Assembly: GCA_965238045.1 (NCBI GenBank)
Contig: CBDEGU010000009.1
Coordinates: 248,001 to 312,000 of the forward strand
Direction: 5' to 3'
Length of the DNA stretch: 64,000 bases
From: CBDEGU01 sp965238045
GTDB lineage: Bacteria > Acidobacteriota > Terriglobia > Bryobacterales > UBA6623
In this document: positions 45,259 through 54,629 of the stretch, piece by piece
Layout of the letters: each line of letters starts with the position of its first letter
Numbering within the stretch: the stretch's first letter is position 1
Position numbers and translations under genes: made by a program
Notes under the pieces: model-generated
The model's database searches: none
What the model was told of the DNA's origin: nothing
What the model saw: the letters and a program-made list of their open reading frames with translations, nothing else

Positions 45259-47793
45259 CTACTCGACGCGCAGAGCGACCAACGGGTCGACGTTCGAGGC
45301 CCTGAGGGCAGGAACAATACACGCAGCCGCCGCGACGAGCAACAATACGACAGAGATCGAGACCAAGGTGACCGGGTCATACATGCTAACGCCATACAAA
45401 AGCCCGCGCTGTGAAGCCGGACCCCAACTTTGAACACCGCTCGCAGTACTGCCGAGGCCCTGAAGCCAGCTCGACAGGGCGCGTGTTAACCCGATCGCCG
45501 CCGGCACGCCGAGAGCGACTCCGATGCAGGCCAGTTTGAGTCCGTGCGCCACGACCATTTTCAACACATCCAGGCGTTGCGCTCCCATCGCCATACGGAT
45601 GCCGATTTCGTGCCGGCGCTGGGTGACCGAGTAGGACAAGACGGCAAAGATCCCCGCTGCGCCGAGCAGCAGCGCGACACCGGCGAAGACGCTCAACAGG
45701 GTCGCCGTAAAGCGCATTCGCCAAACCGATTCCGAGACGATGTTTCCCAGACTGCGCACGCGGCGGATCGGCAGGCCGCGATCAAGCGCCCAAATCTGCT
45801 GTTTAACGGCGGTCGTCATGGCCAAAGGTTCGGACGCGGTTCTTACCATCAGCGAGGCCCATCGGGCGGGTGTCTGTGCGTGGGGAATAAAGATCTCCGG
45901 CTCCGGATCCGTTGCCAAGCTGGTGAGTTTCGCGTCACCGGCGATTCCCACGATGGTAAGGTCGGGCCCAGTCGCAATGCCGTTCCCCTCCTTCCAGCGG
46001 CCGAGACCGGGCATGCGAAGGATCTTACCGACAGGGTCTTCTTGAGGCCAGTGTTGCCGAGCCGCGGCCTGATTGATCATCGCCACCGGCAGCGAGTTGG
46101 GCTCATCGCGTCTGGAAAACGCGCGGCCGGCCTGGACAGGCATACCGAGCACGGAAAAGAAGTCCTCGCTCACGTAGCTGATGATCGCCTGGGGCTCTTC
46201 GCCTTCAGCCGCTATCGGCCTCCCCAAAATCGTGAAAGTGGAGGTGAAGTTTCCCCGATCCATGGGAGCATTCGAGGCAACGGCGGCCGCCGCAATACCG
46301 GGTGTATCTCCAAGTCTTTGCAGCAAACTGGCGAAGAACGGTTTGACCTGTTCCGGCGGATACTTGTTTCCAGCCAGAAAGAACTGCATCGTGAGCACAC
46401 GATCGCTTTGGAAGCCCGGGTCGACCGCCTGCAGATTCGCGAAACTCTGCATCATCAGACCGGCGCCGACGAGCAACACCAGTGACAAGGCCACTTCACC
46501 CACAATCAGCGCCTCGCGGAGTCGGTTGCCGCGCATTCCCTGCGCGGAACCCCGTCCGCCTTCCTTGAGAATCTCGTTCAGGTTCGGCTTCGACACTCGA
46601 AAAGCGGGCGCCAAGCCAAACAGTATTCCCGTTGCCAAAGAGCTGAGCACCGAGTATCTAAGCACATGCATGTCGAGCCGGATATTTCCCATGCCGATAT
46701 AGGGAACACCCGTGGGAATGAGTTGCAGCAGCGCGGGGAGACTTGCGAAAGCAATCGCGACTCCGATGACACAGGCAATGCCGGCCAGCATCAAACTTTC
46801 GGTCAACATCTGCCGAATCAAGCGCCAACGGCTCGCGCCGTGTGCCGTACGAATCGCAATCTCCTTTTCACGTGCGGCGGCCCGCGCCAGCAACAGGTTC
46901 GCGACGTTGGCGCAGGCGATCAGCAGCAGGAAGCCCGTCGCTCCCAGCAGGACCAGGAACGTAGGGCGTATGTCCCGCACCAGGTCTTCCGCGGCATTCA
47001 CGATCTTGGCGCCCCGGTTCTCGTTCGTCTCCGGATATTGCTCGGCGAGGCGCCTGGCAATCACGTCCATCTCCGCCTGGGCTTGCCGGTGACTGATGCC
47101 CGGCTTGATCCGCGCCAGCGTACCCAAGATCTGAGAGCGGCGCGCTCGTTTTTCTCCGTCACTCAGGTGTAGCGGCACGAAGAAATCGGGCCGTTGCGTC
47201 GGAAACAGTTGAAAGTCACCCCGGGGCAGGATACCGATGACCGTATACCGCACCGGCGCTTGCTGATCGTTGAACCCATCCAACACCATCGTCCGGCCAA
47301 TGACCTTGGGATCGGCATGGAACTGCGTCTGCCAGATGCGGTGCGACAAAACCGCGACGGGCGCTCCGCCGGGGGCGTACTCCTCGGGCGCGAAGGTCCG
47401 GCCCCTCGCGGCGGGAAAGTCGAGATTCTCGAAGAAGCCCTCGGATACCCGGTAGGCACGGATTTGAGAAGGTTCGTCTTCGCTGAGAAGCGTGACATCC
47501 CGGGCCCGCCACGCCAACACCCAATCGAAAACGGTCGCCTGCTCCTTGAAGTCGTAGTGATCCGCCCAACTGGGGTAGATCTGACGTCCTTGCCTGTTAG
47601 TCAACTAGACGATGACCAACCCTTCGGGGTCCACCGTCCCAAACGGCCGAATCAGAACAGCGTTGATCACGCTGAAGATAACAGTCGAGGCCCCGATCCC
47701 CAGCGCCAGGGTCAAAGCGGCAACCGCGGTGAAGCCCGGATTCTTCGTGAGCATCCGAGCGCCGTAACGAATGTCCTTCCAGAGCGTTGTCAT
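45259..47793 (-). pseudogene. ADOP-type (MacB/FtsX-like) permease with in-frame amber codon
   Basis: A gene of 845 codons with the build of the acidobacterial duplicated orphan permeases. It has an N-terminal WKDIRYGARMLTKNPGFTAVAALTLALGIGASTVIF helix, a MacB-PCD periplasmic domain, then two FtsX triplets of membrane helices (VLLGATGFLLLIACANVANLLLARAAAREKEIAIRTA and FAGVALLLGAAGIFAVLSYSVTQRRHEIGIRMAMGA). At codon 63 (47605-47607) TAG follows EGLVIV, where related proteins have Trp (TGG to TAG). The rest is intact and could start from TTG at 47604, but would lack the first helix. No ATPase gene is adjacent, as usual for this family. Confidence 0.85.
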
Positions 47794-47873
47794 GGCACCT
47801 TTCTAGCAGAGGGTCCCAAAGATTATCGTTACTCCTCATGAGTCCCGGCAGGGGTTGGCATGCCGAGACCGCA

Positions 47874-47891
47874 GGTACGCCATGGCGTACC
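47874..47891. promoter_or_regulatory. Perfect 18-bp palindrome
   Basis: GGTACGCCATGGCGTACC is a perfect inverted repeat, and flanking GCA/TGC extend the symmetry with a small bulge. It lies 15 bp upstream of a TATAAT box, a position that would block RNA polymerase if a repressor bound there. Confidence 0.45.
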
Positions 47892-47906
47892 CCTGCATGC
47901 GCCGAC

Positions 47907-47912
47907 TATAAT
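47907..47912 (+). promoter_or_regulatory. Candidate -10 box for the amidohydrolase genes
   Basis: TATAAT in the context GCCGACTATAATAG, identical over 14 bases to the minus-strand candidate at 12012-12017. Transcription from here would give a leader of about 230 bases before 48148. Confidence 0.45.
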
Positions 47913-48147
47913 AGTTCCTCTGGATAGACCAGGTGTTTGAGGTTCACCCAAGCCGACCAGCGACCGAGACCAAATGGCTGAATACATTAGTACACATCGC
48001 AGTCACGGCTGCAATCAAAAGACGTTAGAAATCTTACCCCCTCGGGCTCCGAAACGATGGGGGCGGCGCGAGGTCCCCGCCGCTGAAGGGGCCGGAAGCG
48101 GAGTTGTCCAACCGCGCGATCCGCCAGAGCTTTCGAGGAGTCAGGAA

Positions 48148-49392
48148 ATGAAACGAATTGCATCCGCCGCAGCTTGCTTTCTGCTCGCGGGCGTGCTGAG
48201 CGCGCAAGTCCGTTACGAGCTTCTGATCAAGGGCGGGCACGTCATTGACCCCAAGAACGGCGTGAACCGAATCATGGATGTTGCCGTCTCCGGGGGTAAG
48301 ATCGCTCGTGTGGCGGAGAATATTGCTCCGGCCGAGGCGGAAAAGACGGTCGATGCGACAGGCCTCTACGTCACTCCCGGGCTGATGGACATCCACGTCC
48401 ATGTGTATACCGGAACGGGGAATCGCAACTCCTACACGGGCGACCGCAGCGTCTATCCCGACGGGTTTACCTTCCGCAGCGGCGTAACGACGGTGGTGGA
48501 CGCGGGCAGTTCGGGATGGTCGAATTTTCCGGATTTCAAGGATCGCGTGATCGACCGGCAGAAGACCCGGATCCTGGCGCTGCTCAACATTGTGGGTAAG
48601 GGCATGGCGGGCCGCAACGACATTGAGCAGGATACGAGCGACATGGATCCCAAGGCCACCGCCAAACGCGCCAAGGAGTTTCCCGATGTGGTCGTCGGCG
48701 TGAAGTCGGCGCATTTCCAGGGCCCGGCGTGGACCTCGGTCGACCGGGCGGTCGCGGCCGGCAAGCTGGCCGATCTTCCGGTGATGATCGACTTCGGCAC
48801 GTTCCAAGAGGCGCGGCCGTTTCAGCAGCTCGTGCTCAAACACCTGCGCCCGGGGGATATCTACACGCATGGCTATAAAGGCCCCGTTCCCTACATCGGC
48901 GACGACGGCAAGCTGCTTCCCTACCTTGCCGAGGCCCGCAAGCGCGGCGTGAAGTTCGACGTCGGCCATGGCGGCGGGAGCTTTTCGTGGAAGAACGCGG
49001 TGCCGGCGATTCGGCAGGGGTTTTGGCCGGACTCGATTTCGACCGATCTCCACATCGGCAGCATGAACGCCGGGATGAAGAGCATGACCAATGTCATGTC
49101 GAAGATCTTCAACCAAGGCGTACCACTCGCCGAGATTATCAAGATGTCAACCTGGAACCCGGCCCAGCAGATGCGGCGCGACGATCTTGGCCACCTCAGT
49201 GTGGGCGCGGGGGCGGATCTTGCCCTGCTGCGGGTCGATCACGGCCGCTTCGGTCTGGTGGACGCAGGACGCGCGGTTTTTATAGGAACGAAGCTGATCG
49301 TGTGTGAACTGACGCTGCGTGACGGCAAGGTGGTCTGGGATCTCAATGGCCGCACGGCGACCGACTATCGTGTAGCCTATGGAATCATGTAG
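48148..49392 (+). CDS. Exported amidohydrolase/deacetylase-family metallohydrolase, copy 1
   Basis: 414 residues of the EF0837/AHA_3915-type amidohydrolases. The N-terminus is a signal peptide (IASAAACFLLAGVLSAQ). The small beta domain ELLIKGGHVIDPKNG comes first, then the metal motif DIHVHVY, the probable carboxylated Lys in VVGVKSAH, THGYKG, GHGGGSFSW, and the final STDLHIGSMNAG with the metal Asp. AGGAGT before ATG 48148 fixes the start. A direct tandem paralogue follows 150 bp downstream. In other bacteria (such as Enterococcus EF0837/EF0838) this family pairs with SelA-like PLP enzymes, two of which lie at 18191-20642 and are also exported. Confidence 0.85.
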   Translation: MKRIASAAACFLLAGVLSAQVRYELLIKGGHVIDPKNGVNRIMDVAVSGGKIARVAENIAPAEAEKTVDATGLYVTPGLMDIHVHVYTGTGNRNSYTGDRSVYPDGFTFRSGVTTVVDAGSSGWSNFPDFKDRVIDRQKTRILALLNIVGKGMAGRNDIEQDTSDMDPKATAKRAKEFPDVVVGVKSAHFQGPAWTSVDRAVAAGKLADLPVMIDFGTFQEARPFQQLVLKHLRPGDIYTHGYKGPVPYIGDDGKLLPYLAEARKRGVKFDVGHGGGSFSWKNAVPAIRQGFWPDSISTDLHIGSMNAGMKSMTNVMSKIFNQGVPLAEIIKMSTWNPAQQMRRDDLGHLSVGAGADLALLRVDHGRFGLVDAGRAVFIGTKLIVCELTLRDGKVVWDLNGRTATDYRVAYGIM

Positions 49393-49542
49393 ACACGGCG
49401 GGCGATCTGTTCGGGCCGGGGTTTGGCGGCGCATGGGGTATGGCCTGCCGGCCGGCGCCCTCAAGCGCGGCGGAAGGCAGCAGTGTGTGAGGATCTTGTC
49501 TAGCTTGGGCCTAGCTTTGTGCCCGGCTTTGGGAGTTTGAAA

Positions 49543-50814
49543 ATGAAATCGACGCTTGCTCTTCTTGCGGGACTGGCTCTTTTCTTACTTAGCTTCGGCT
49601 GCGGCGGAGCCGAGGTCGATACCGGCCCCTACGACATGCTGCTCCAGGGCGGTCATGTGATCGATCCGAAGAACGGGATCGACGGGCCGCGCGACGTTGC
49701 CATCACCGAAGGCAAGATCGCGCGGGTCGCCGAGAGTATCCCGGCCGAGAGTGCCGAGAAAGTCGTGGATGTCTCGGGACTCTACGTCACGCCCGGACTG
49801 ATCGACCTGCACGCGCACGTCTACGCCGGCACGGGCCTGAAAGGCGTGCTGACCGGCGACAGCAGCGTCTACCCGGACGGCTTTACCTTTCGTACGGGCG
49901 TCACCACGGTGGTCGATGTCGGCAGTTCGGGCTGGCGAGTGTTCGAGGACTTCAAGGACCGCGTGATCGACCGTGTTAAGACCCGTGTTCTGGTCATGCT
50001 CAATATCGTGGGCGGCGGCATGGGCCCTGACCGCGAGAATGACCCCGAGGAGATGGACCCCCAAAAGACCGCCGAGATGGCCAAGAAATACCCGGAGATT
50101 ATCGTGGGCGTCAAGACGGCGCATTATGGCGGCCCGGAATGGGTTTCGGTCGAGCGCGCGGTCGAGGCCGGCAACCTCGCCGATATCCCGGTCATGGTGG
50201 ATTTCGGCGGCAATCACCCGGAGAAGCGTCCGATCGGAGAGCTTTTCTTAGAGAAGCTGCGGCCCGGCGACATCTACACGCACATGTACTCGGGACTGCG
50301 GGTCGAGTTGAACGAAGAGGGCCACATCAATCCGTCGATGTTCGAGGGGCGCAAACGCGGCATCTTCTTTGATGTCGGACACGGCGGCGGCAGCTTCACC
50401 TGGCGGGTAGCGGTTCCGGCCTATCGGGAAGGCTTTCCGCCCGACTCGATTTCGACCGATCTCCACATTGGCAGTATGAACAGCGGAATGAAGACGATGG
50501 ACAACGTGATGTCGAAAATTCTCAACCTCGGCTCATCGCTCGCCGAGGTCATCAAGATGTCCACCTGGAACCCGGCGCGACAGATCAAGCGCGCCGATCT
50601 CGGTCATCTCAGCGAAGGCGCGGTCGCCGACCTGGCGGTGCTTCGTCTCGACAAGGGCGATTTCGGCTTTCTTGACGTGAAGAATATGACCTACAAGGGT
50701 GATCAGTTGCTGAAGACCGAGTTGACCATCCGCGAAGGCAAGGTCATGTGGGATCTGAACGGCCGGGCCGGAGAGGACTGGGAAACGTTCTACGCCCGGG
50801 AAGAGAATCAGTAG
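49543..50814 (+). CDS. Exported (lipoprotein) amidohydrolase-family metallohydrolase, copy 2
   Basis: 423 residues, clearly paralogous to the preceding gene along its length: DMLLQGGHVIDPKNGIDGPRDVAI, DLHAHVYAGTG, VVDVGSSGW, IIVGVKTAHYGG, DVGHGGGSFTW, STDLHIGSMNSGMKTMDNVMSK. The signal peptide ends in a lipobox-like LLSFGCGG, so it is probably a lipoprotein facing the periplasm. ATG 49543 has GGGAG upstream. The two copies may act on related substrates, such as N-acyl-D-amino acids or acetylated amino sugars; the substrate is not fixed by sequence. Confidence 0.85.
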   Translation: MKSTLALLAGLALFLLSFGCGGAEVDTGPYDMLLQGGHVIDPKNGIDGPRDVAITEGKIARVAESIPAESAEKVVDVSGLYVTPGLIDLHAHVYAGTGLKGVLTGDSSVYPDGFTFRTGVTTVVDVGSSGWRVFEDFKDRVIDRVKTRVLVMLNIVGGGMGPDRENDPEEMDPQKTAEMAKKYPEIIVGVKTAHYGGPEWVSVERAVEAGNLADIPVMVDFGGNHPEKRPIGELFLEKLRPGDIYTHMYSGLRVELNEEGHINPSMFEGRKRGIFFDVGHGGGSFTWRVAVPAYREGFPPDSISTDLHIGSMNSGMKTMDNVMSKILNLGSSLAEVIKMSTWNPARQIKRADLGHLSEGAVADLAVLRLDKGDFGFLDVKNMTYKGDQLLKTELTIREGKVMWDLNGRAGEDWETFYAREENQ

Positions 50815-50865
50815 CGCCGAGCCCTGATTGCCGGCCCATCGCGTCCTGACCCCAGCGCGGGGTCT

Positions 50866-51372
50866 TCATTCCGCCGCGGGCGGTGAGCGCAGCGACTCGA
50901 TGGCGTCTTCGATGTCCGCCACGCTGAGGTCATTGTCAAATACGTCGGTTTCGATGCGATGCCTTAGGGCGCCTTCGGCGTCATACACCAGCACGGCGGG
51001 CACGTTTTTGATGCCTAGTATCGCGAGGGAGCCGGAAATCTCCGACACAAAGACGTAGTGTGGAAACGACGCCTCATGTGTCGCTAGCATCTCGCTCGCC
51101 TGGACGATCGCGCCGGGGTCGTCGTAATCATCGAGCGTCACGGTGAGAAAGCGGATTTCGTCGTCCCGCAAGCGGCGCTCCAGAGCGGCGAAAGCGGGCA
51201 GAAGGTCCTCGCAACTTCGGCACCAGGTCGCCCATACCAGCACGACAGCGAGCGAGTCTCGATGGCCGGCGATGACCCGATCCCAGTCTCCAGCGGCGAT
51301 CGTTTCGATCTTAGGAGAACGGGAACACGCGGCTAGCAATAACAGCGCGAGGACCAGGCCGCGGAAACGCAA
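50866..51372 (-). CDS. Thioredoxin-like (TlpA/DsbE type) lipoprotein
   Basis: 168 residues. The signal peptide has a lipobox (VLALLLLAAC), then a thioredoxin fold: VVLVWATWCRSCEDLLPAF with the redox CxxC motif (CRSC) and GIKNVPAVLVYD with the cis-Pro. It probably acts in the periplasm as a disulfide reductase, for instance in cytochrome c maturation; no maturation genes are nearby. It converges with the amidohydrolase. The MITE-like element begins 5 bp upstream of its start. Confidence 0.85.
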   Translation of the reverse strand: MRFRGLVLALLLLAACSRSPKIETIAAGDWDRVIAGHRDSLAVVLVWATWCRSCEDLLPAFAALERRLRDDEIRFLTVTLDDYDDPGAIVQASEMLATHEASFPHYVFVSEISGSLAILGIKNVPAVLVYDAEGALRHRIETDVFDNDLSVADIEDAIESLRSPPAAE

Positions 51373-51376
51373 GGCC

Positions 51377-51650
51377 TAGCAGCCCGTGGTAGAAGTCGGA
51401 CTGGCGCGTCGCGAGCGCCGCGGGCGGAAAGCGAGGCCTGACGAGGGCGGGGATGCAGACCGCGGCCCAGTCGAATCGCAACGAAGCTGCGTGCGCCGCG
51501 CCGCCGCAACCCTTTGGGCGCCAAGGCTTTGCGGCCTCAGGCGTTGTCGTTCGTCGTCGATGATGTCCCGCATCATCCTCCTCTTCTCTCCTAGCCTGCG
51601 ACCCCGAATCCTTGCCGCGCGCTCAGCCGGACTTCTACCACGGGCTGCTA
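51377..51650. mobile_element. 274-bp MITE-like element with long terminal inverted repeats
   Basis: The left end 51377-51397 begins TAGCAGCCCGTGGTAGAAGT and its exact inverse occupies 51630-51650: 21 bp perfect, with imperfect symmetry for about 15 bp more. The dinucleotide TA borders both ends, which would suit a TA target duplication of the IS630/mariner type, although it may just be part of the repeat. The inside is GC-rich and codes for nothing recognisable. Related single arms lie at 12041-12070 and 52032-52051. Confidence 0.65.
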
Positions 51651-51653
51651 CTT

Positions 51654-52016
51654 CTAGAGCTTAATCTTGAAGTTGAAGATCACCATGTCGCGACCGTCGA
51701 GCGAACTCACCGTGCGGGTTCGGCTGCTGTCTTCCAGGTAGCGGGCCTTCATCTCGTAGTCGGCGGCCATGTCGAGCCCGTGAAAATAGTAGGCCCCCTG
51801 GGCGTTGGTGATGAACGACTTGACTTGCAGCGTTCGTGTATTCTTGAGCTGCACGACCGCCCCGGCGAGAGGCTCTTCCGCCTGGTCGGTCACCAGGCCC
51901 TTGACCGAACGCGTCGGCGGCCCTTTCTTTTTCTTCTTGGCGTAGCTCGCCGCGGAGAACGTTCCCAGCAGCACGGCCAGCATCAGGCCGACGACCCAAA
52001 CACGATGTGTTCTCAT
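51654..52016 (-). CDS. Secreted carboxypeptidase-regulatory-like domain protein
   Basis: 120 residues. A signal peptide (VWVVGLMLAVLLGTFSAASYA) and a lysine run (KKKKKG) are followed by one Cna_B/carboxypeptidase-regulatory-like beta-sandwich: VKGLVTDQAEEPLAGAVVQLKN, FITNAQGAYYFHGLDMAADYEMKARY. Such domains are common in Acidobacteria, usually as parts of larger surface proteins. A similar small protein is encoded at 52098-52469. Function unknown. Confidence 0.75.
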   Translation of the reverse strand: MRTHRVWVVGLMLAVLLGTFSAASYAKKKKKGPPTRSVKGLVTDQAEEPLAGAVVQLKNTRTLQVKSFITNAQGAYYFHGLDMAADYEMKARYLEDSSRTRTVSSLDGRDMVIFNFKIKL

Positions 52017-52031
52017 TCGATCTCCTTCGGT

Positions 52032-52051
52032 GACTCTAGCACGGGCTACTA
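52032..52051 (-). repeat. Solo copy of the dispersed inverted-repeat unit
   Basis: Read on the minus strand it is TAGTAGCCCGTGCTAGAGTC, matching the arm of the MITE-like element at most positions. It lies just upstream of the start of the gene ending at 51654. Confidence 0.5.
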
Positions 52052-52097
52052 GGATTCGGACGGGGAAGCAGGCTGCCAGGTTTCCGCGTCCGGCAGT

Positions 52098-52469
52098 CTA
52101 GGGCCTGGAAGGACGAAGCCGAAACGTCACTCTGGCCTTTTCGTGCTCGTAGACTTCGATCGTCTTCTGGGCCCGATCAAAGCCCTTCGCACTGGCCGTC
52201 ACCCGGTAGTTCGCGCCTCCGGCCGGCACGCGAATGGCGAATTCTCCCCGGCGGCCGGTCCTGGCCTCGCCCTTAATTTTCGGTTTCTCGATTCCCGCCA
52301 CGACGACCTTCGCTCCGGGCAGCAACCGCCCATTGGCCTGAAAGACCGTGCCCGAGATGATGCCCAGAGCCCTGCTGGCCTGCTTTTTCCGGGCCGGTGA
52401 CGCCGCCGCCGCAATGAGCAGCACCGCCAGAGGAAGCAGTATCCGGTAACACGCTGCTGTGCGCCTCAT
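52098..52469 (-). CDS. Secreted carboxypeptidase-regulatory-like domain protein
   Basis: About 123 residues from the ATG at 52469: signal peptide (ILLPLAVLLIAAAASPA), then GTVFQANGRLLPGAKVVVAG, GRRGEFAIRVPAGGANYRVTASAKGF and a final strand KARVTFRLRP. This is one carboxypeptidase-regulatory-like domain, as in the gene at 51654. The frame is open upstream to 52703 but that part looks non-coding. Divergent from the carbonic anhydrase. Confidence 0.7.
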   Translation of the reverse strand: MRRTAACYRILLPLAVLLIAAAASPARKKQASRALGIISGTVFQANGRLLPGAKVVVAGIEKPKIKGEARTGRRGEFAIRVPAGGANYRVTASAKGFDRAQKTIEVYEHEKARVTFRLRPSRP

Positions 52470-52766
52470 AGTGAAATGGCAGCCCCTCGAAGCACAAGTA
52501 TACCGTGGAGCCGATTTGCCGTACAATAGCTTCACCTGTGGTTTTTCTGCTGACAGATTGCCGCGGGAAGGGCCGACGAGGAAGCGATCTCGCGAGCGAC
52601 TCAAGGATCGATTCCAGCGACGAGTGGGCCCCCGCCGGTTCCACCTACAGAGAAATGAATCTTTCCAGCGTAACAATCCGTTCGGTTCGCAAAACCTGAA
52701 CAACGCTTGACAATTCCCGCACGGTTCTTTCGAAAGTCGAAATCGAAGAAGAAAGAGGTCGAAGTC

Positions 52767-53408
52767 GTGAAAGAGATCCTGGAGGGCGTCGCTCGGTTTC
52801 AGTCAGAGATCTTCCCGAAACAACAAGCGTTTTTCCAACAACTTGCAGATGGACAGGAGCCGAAAGCGTTGTTCCTGACCTGCGCCGATTCTCGAATTGA
52901 TCCGAACCTGATCACGCAGACCGAACCCGGTGAACTCTTCGTCTGCCGCAATGCCGGTAATATCGTTCCTCCTCACAGCGGCGTGACCGGAGGCGTAACG
53001 GCCTCGGTCGAGTATGCCGTCGCCGTGTTGAACGTGCCACACGTCATCGTGTGTGGCCACACTCACTGCGGAGCCATGCATGGCGTAATGTACCCGAAGT
53101 CGACCAAGAATTTGCCCCACGTCACGGCCTGGCTCAACCACTCGCGGGCCGCGCTGCAAGTCGTGAATGCGACCCGGCCGAATCTTTCGGGCGAAGAGCG
53201 GCTACGGGCACTGATTGAGCAGAACACGTTGGCGCAGATTCAACACCTGAAAACTCACCCGCATGTCGCGGCGCAGCTTGCCGTCGGAAATATTCAGCTT
53301 CATGCATGGGTTTACGAGATCGAATCCGGCAAGATCTTGACCTACGACGAGGGCCTCGGCCGGTTCGTTCCACTGGGTGAGAACGGGGCCCACGGTACAA
53401 CGGTTTAG
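52767..53408 (+). CDS. Beta-class carbonic anhydrase
   Basis: Interconverts CO2 and bicarbonate. About 213 residues from GTG 52767, which has AGAGG eight bases upstream (TTG at 52707 gives 233). Zinc site: Cys in LTCADSRIDPNLI with the Asp-Arg pair, then His and Cys in VCGHTHCGAMHG. SVEYAVAVLNVPHVIVCGH and LHAWVYEIESGKI are typical blocks. Bicarbonate supply for carboxylations is the usual role. Confidence 0.9.
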   Translation: MKEILEGVARFQSEIFPKQQAFFQQLADGQEPKALFLTCADSRIDPNLITQTEPGELFVCRNAGNIVPPHSGVTGGVTASVEYAVAVLNVPHVIVCGHTHCGAMHGVMYPKSTKNLPHVTAWLNHSRAALQVVNATRPNLSGEERLRALIEQNTLAQIQHLKTHPHVAAQLAVGNIQLHAWVYEIESGKILTYDEGLGRFVPLGENGAHGTTV

Positions 53409-53533
53409 CGCTATCGGCCCAATCAGCTTCGGCGTCTGGCAGGCTCGTCCAGTTCGCGGGTGGGAATCAGCGTACCAGCCGGGGTGAGTCGCCATCCGGG
53501 AAAATATATCTTCAGGAAACTGCGGAACGTCAT

Positions 53534-54304
53534 CTAAAACGTCTTGCAGAGGGTTCCTCCGTCGACCACCAGCGTTTCGCCGGTGATGTAGCTGCCGGCT
53601 TCGCTCGCCAGCAGCAGAGCGGGACCGGCGAGTTCGGCGGGATCGCCCCAGCGGCCCAGGGCGGTTCGCGACGCGAAGTGATCCTTCTCTTCTTGCGAAA
53701 GCAATTTGCCGGGCAGATCGGTGAGGAATGGTCCCGGCGCCAGGCAGTTGACGGTAATGCCGCAGGAGCCCAGCTCGATGGCCATGGAGCGGGCCATGGA
53801 GACGAGCGCTCCCTTGGTGCCGGAGTATGCGTGACGGTGCTCTTTCGAGCCTAGCGCCATGATCGAGCTGATGTGAATGATCCGCCCCCAGCGGCGCAGC
53901 TTCATTTGGGGGACCAGGGCGCGGCTGAGCGCCATCGCCGAACTAAAGTTGAGTTCGAGAATGCGATCCCAGTCCTGGTCTTCGATCTGGTCGATCGGCT
54001 GGGGAATATTGCTTCCGGCGTTGTTGACGAGAATGTCGATCTTGCCCATTTCGGCGAGCGCGCTGCGCGCCAGCCGTCCAGACTCCTCGCGACGGGACAG
54101 ATCCGCGACCGAGAACCCGCCGCGGACCGAAGTCTGGCCGGTAATCTCTTGAAGCGCCGAGCGCAGTTCCTCTTCGTTTCGGCTGCTGATGAAGATGTCG
54201 GCGCCGGCCTCGGCGAAACCGCGAGCCATGGCCTTGCCCAGACCCTTGCTTCCGCCGGTGACGAGAGCGACTTTTCCCGAAAGATCGAATGGTTGTTTTG
54301 ACAT
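53534..54304 (-). CDS. Short-chain dehydrogenase/reductase
   Basis: 256 residues, classical SDR: nucleotide motif TGGSKGLGKAMA, NNAG, catalytic Ser in HISSIMALGS and YSGTK (Tyr-x3-Lys), then APGPFLTDL and a C-terminal VVDGGTL. The start and style (FDLSGKVALVTGGSKGLGKA) resemble gluconate 5-dehydrogenase-type enzymes, but the substrate cannot be assigned. It stands alone. Confidence 0.88.
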   Translation of the reverse strand: MSKQPFDLSGKVALVTGGSKGLGKAMARGFAEAGADIFISSRNEEELRSALQEITGQTSVRGGFSVADLSRREESGRLARSALAEMGKIDILVNNAGSNIPQPIDQIEDQDWDRILELNFSSAMALSRALVPQMKLRRWGRIIHISSIMALGSKEHRHAYSGTKGALVSMARSMAIELGSCGITVNCLAPGPFLTDLPGKLLSQEEKDHFASRTALGRWGDPAELAGPALLLASEAGSYITGETLVVDGGTLCKTF

Positions 54305-54629
54305 AGAAAGGCTAAATCACCAAGGGACCGCCGAACTAGAGTAGTCGATAGACGAGCAAGGCCGCAACAGCCGGGCGAATATTTTTCTCAAGCTAGGATG
54401 AAAATATCGTTTCTCTTGGGGGTGATGCGAAATGCGGTTGGGAGAAATGTGACCGCGGCAGGGGAAGAATCGTGACAACCGCTTGATCCGCGCGGGGACG
54501 AACCTGCTGAGACGAACGCGTCACCGAGGCTCGCCGCGGCGAAGGAAGCATGGCCTGGGTCACCGCGGAAGAGCACGTGACAGAACTGGCGGGCCGCGAA
54601 GCGCGGACTCGCGGGACGGGAGCGGGCGG
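54305..54629. other. Intergenic region, SDR to erpA
   Basis: About 325 bases without a recognisable gene, repeat or RNA. It lies upstream of the SDR and downstream of erpA, both on the minus strand. Confidence 0.4.

Larger units (their letters stand above)
47794..48147. other. Divergent intergenic region, permease/amidohydrolase
   Basis: No gene. It holds the palindrome at 47874-47891 and a candidate plus-strand -10 at 47907-47912. The long open frame leading into the amidohydrolase is not protein-like. Confidence 0.45.
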
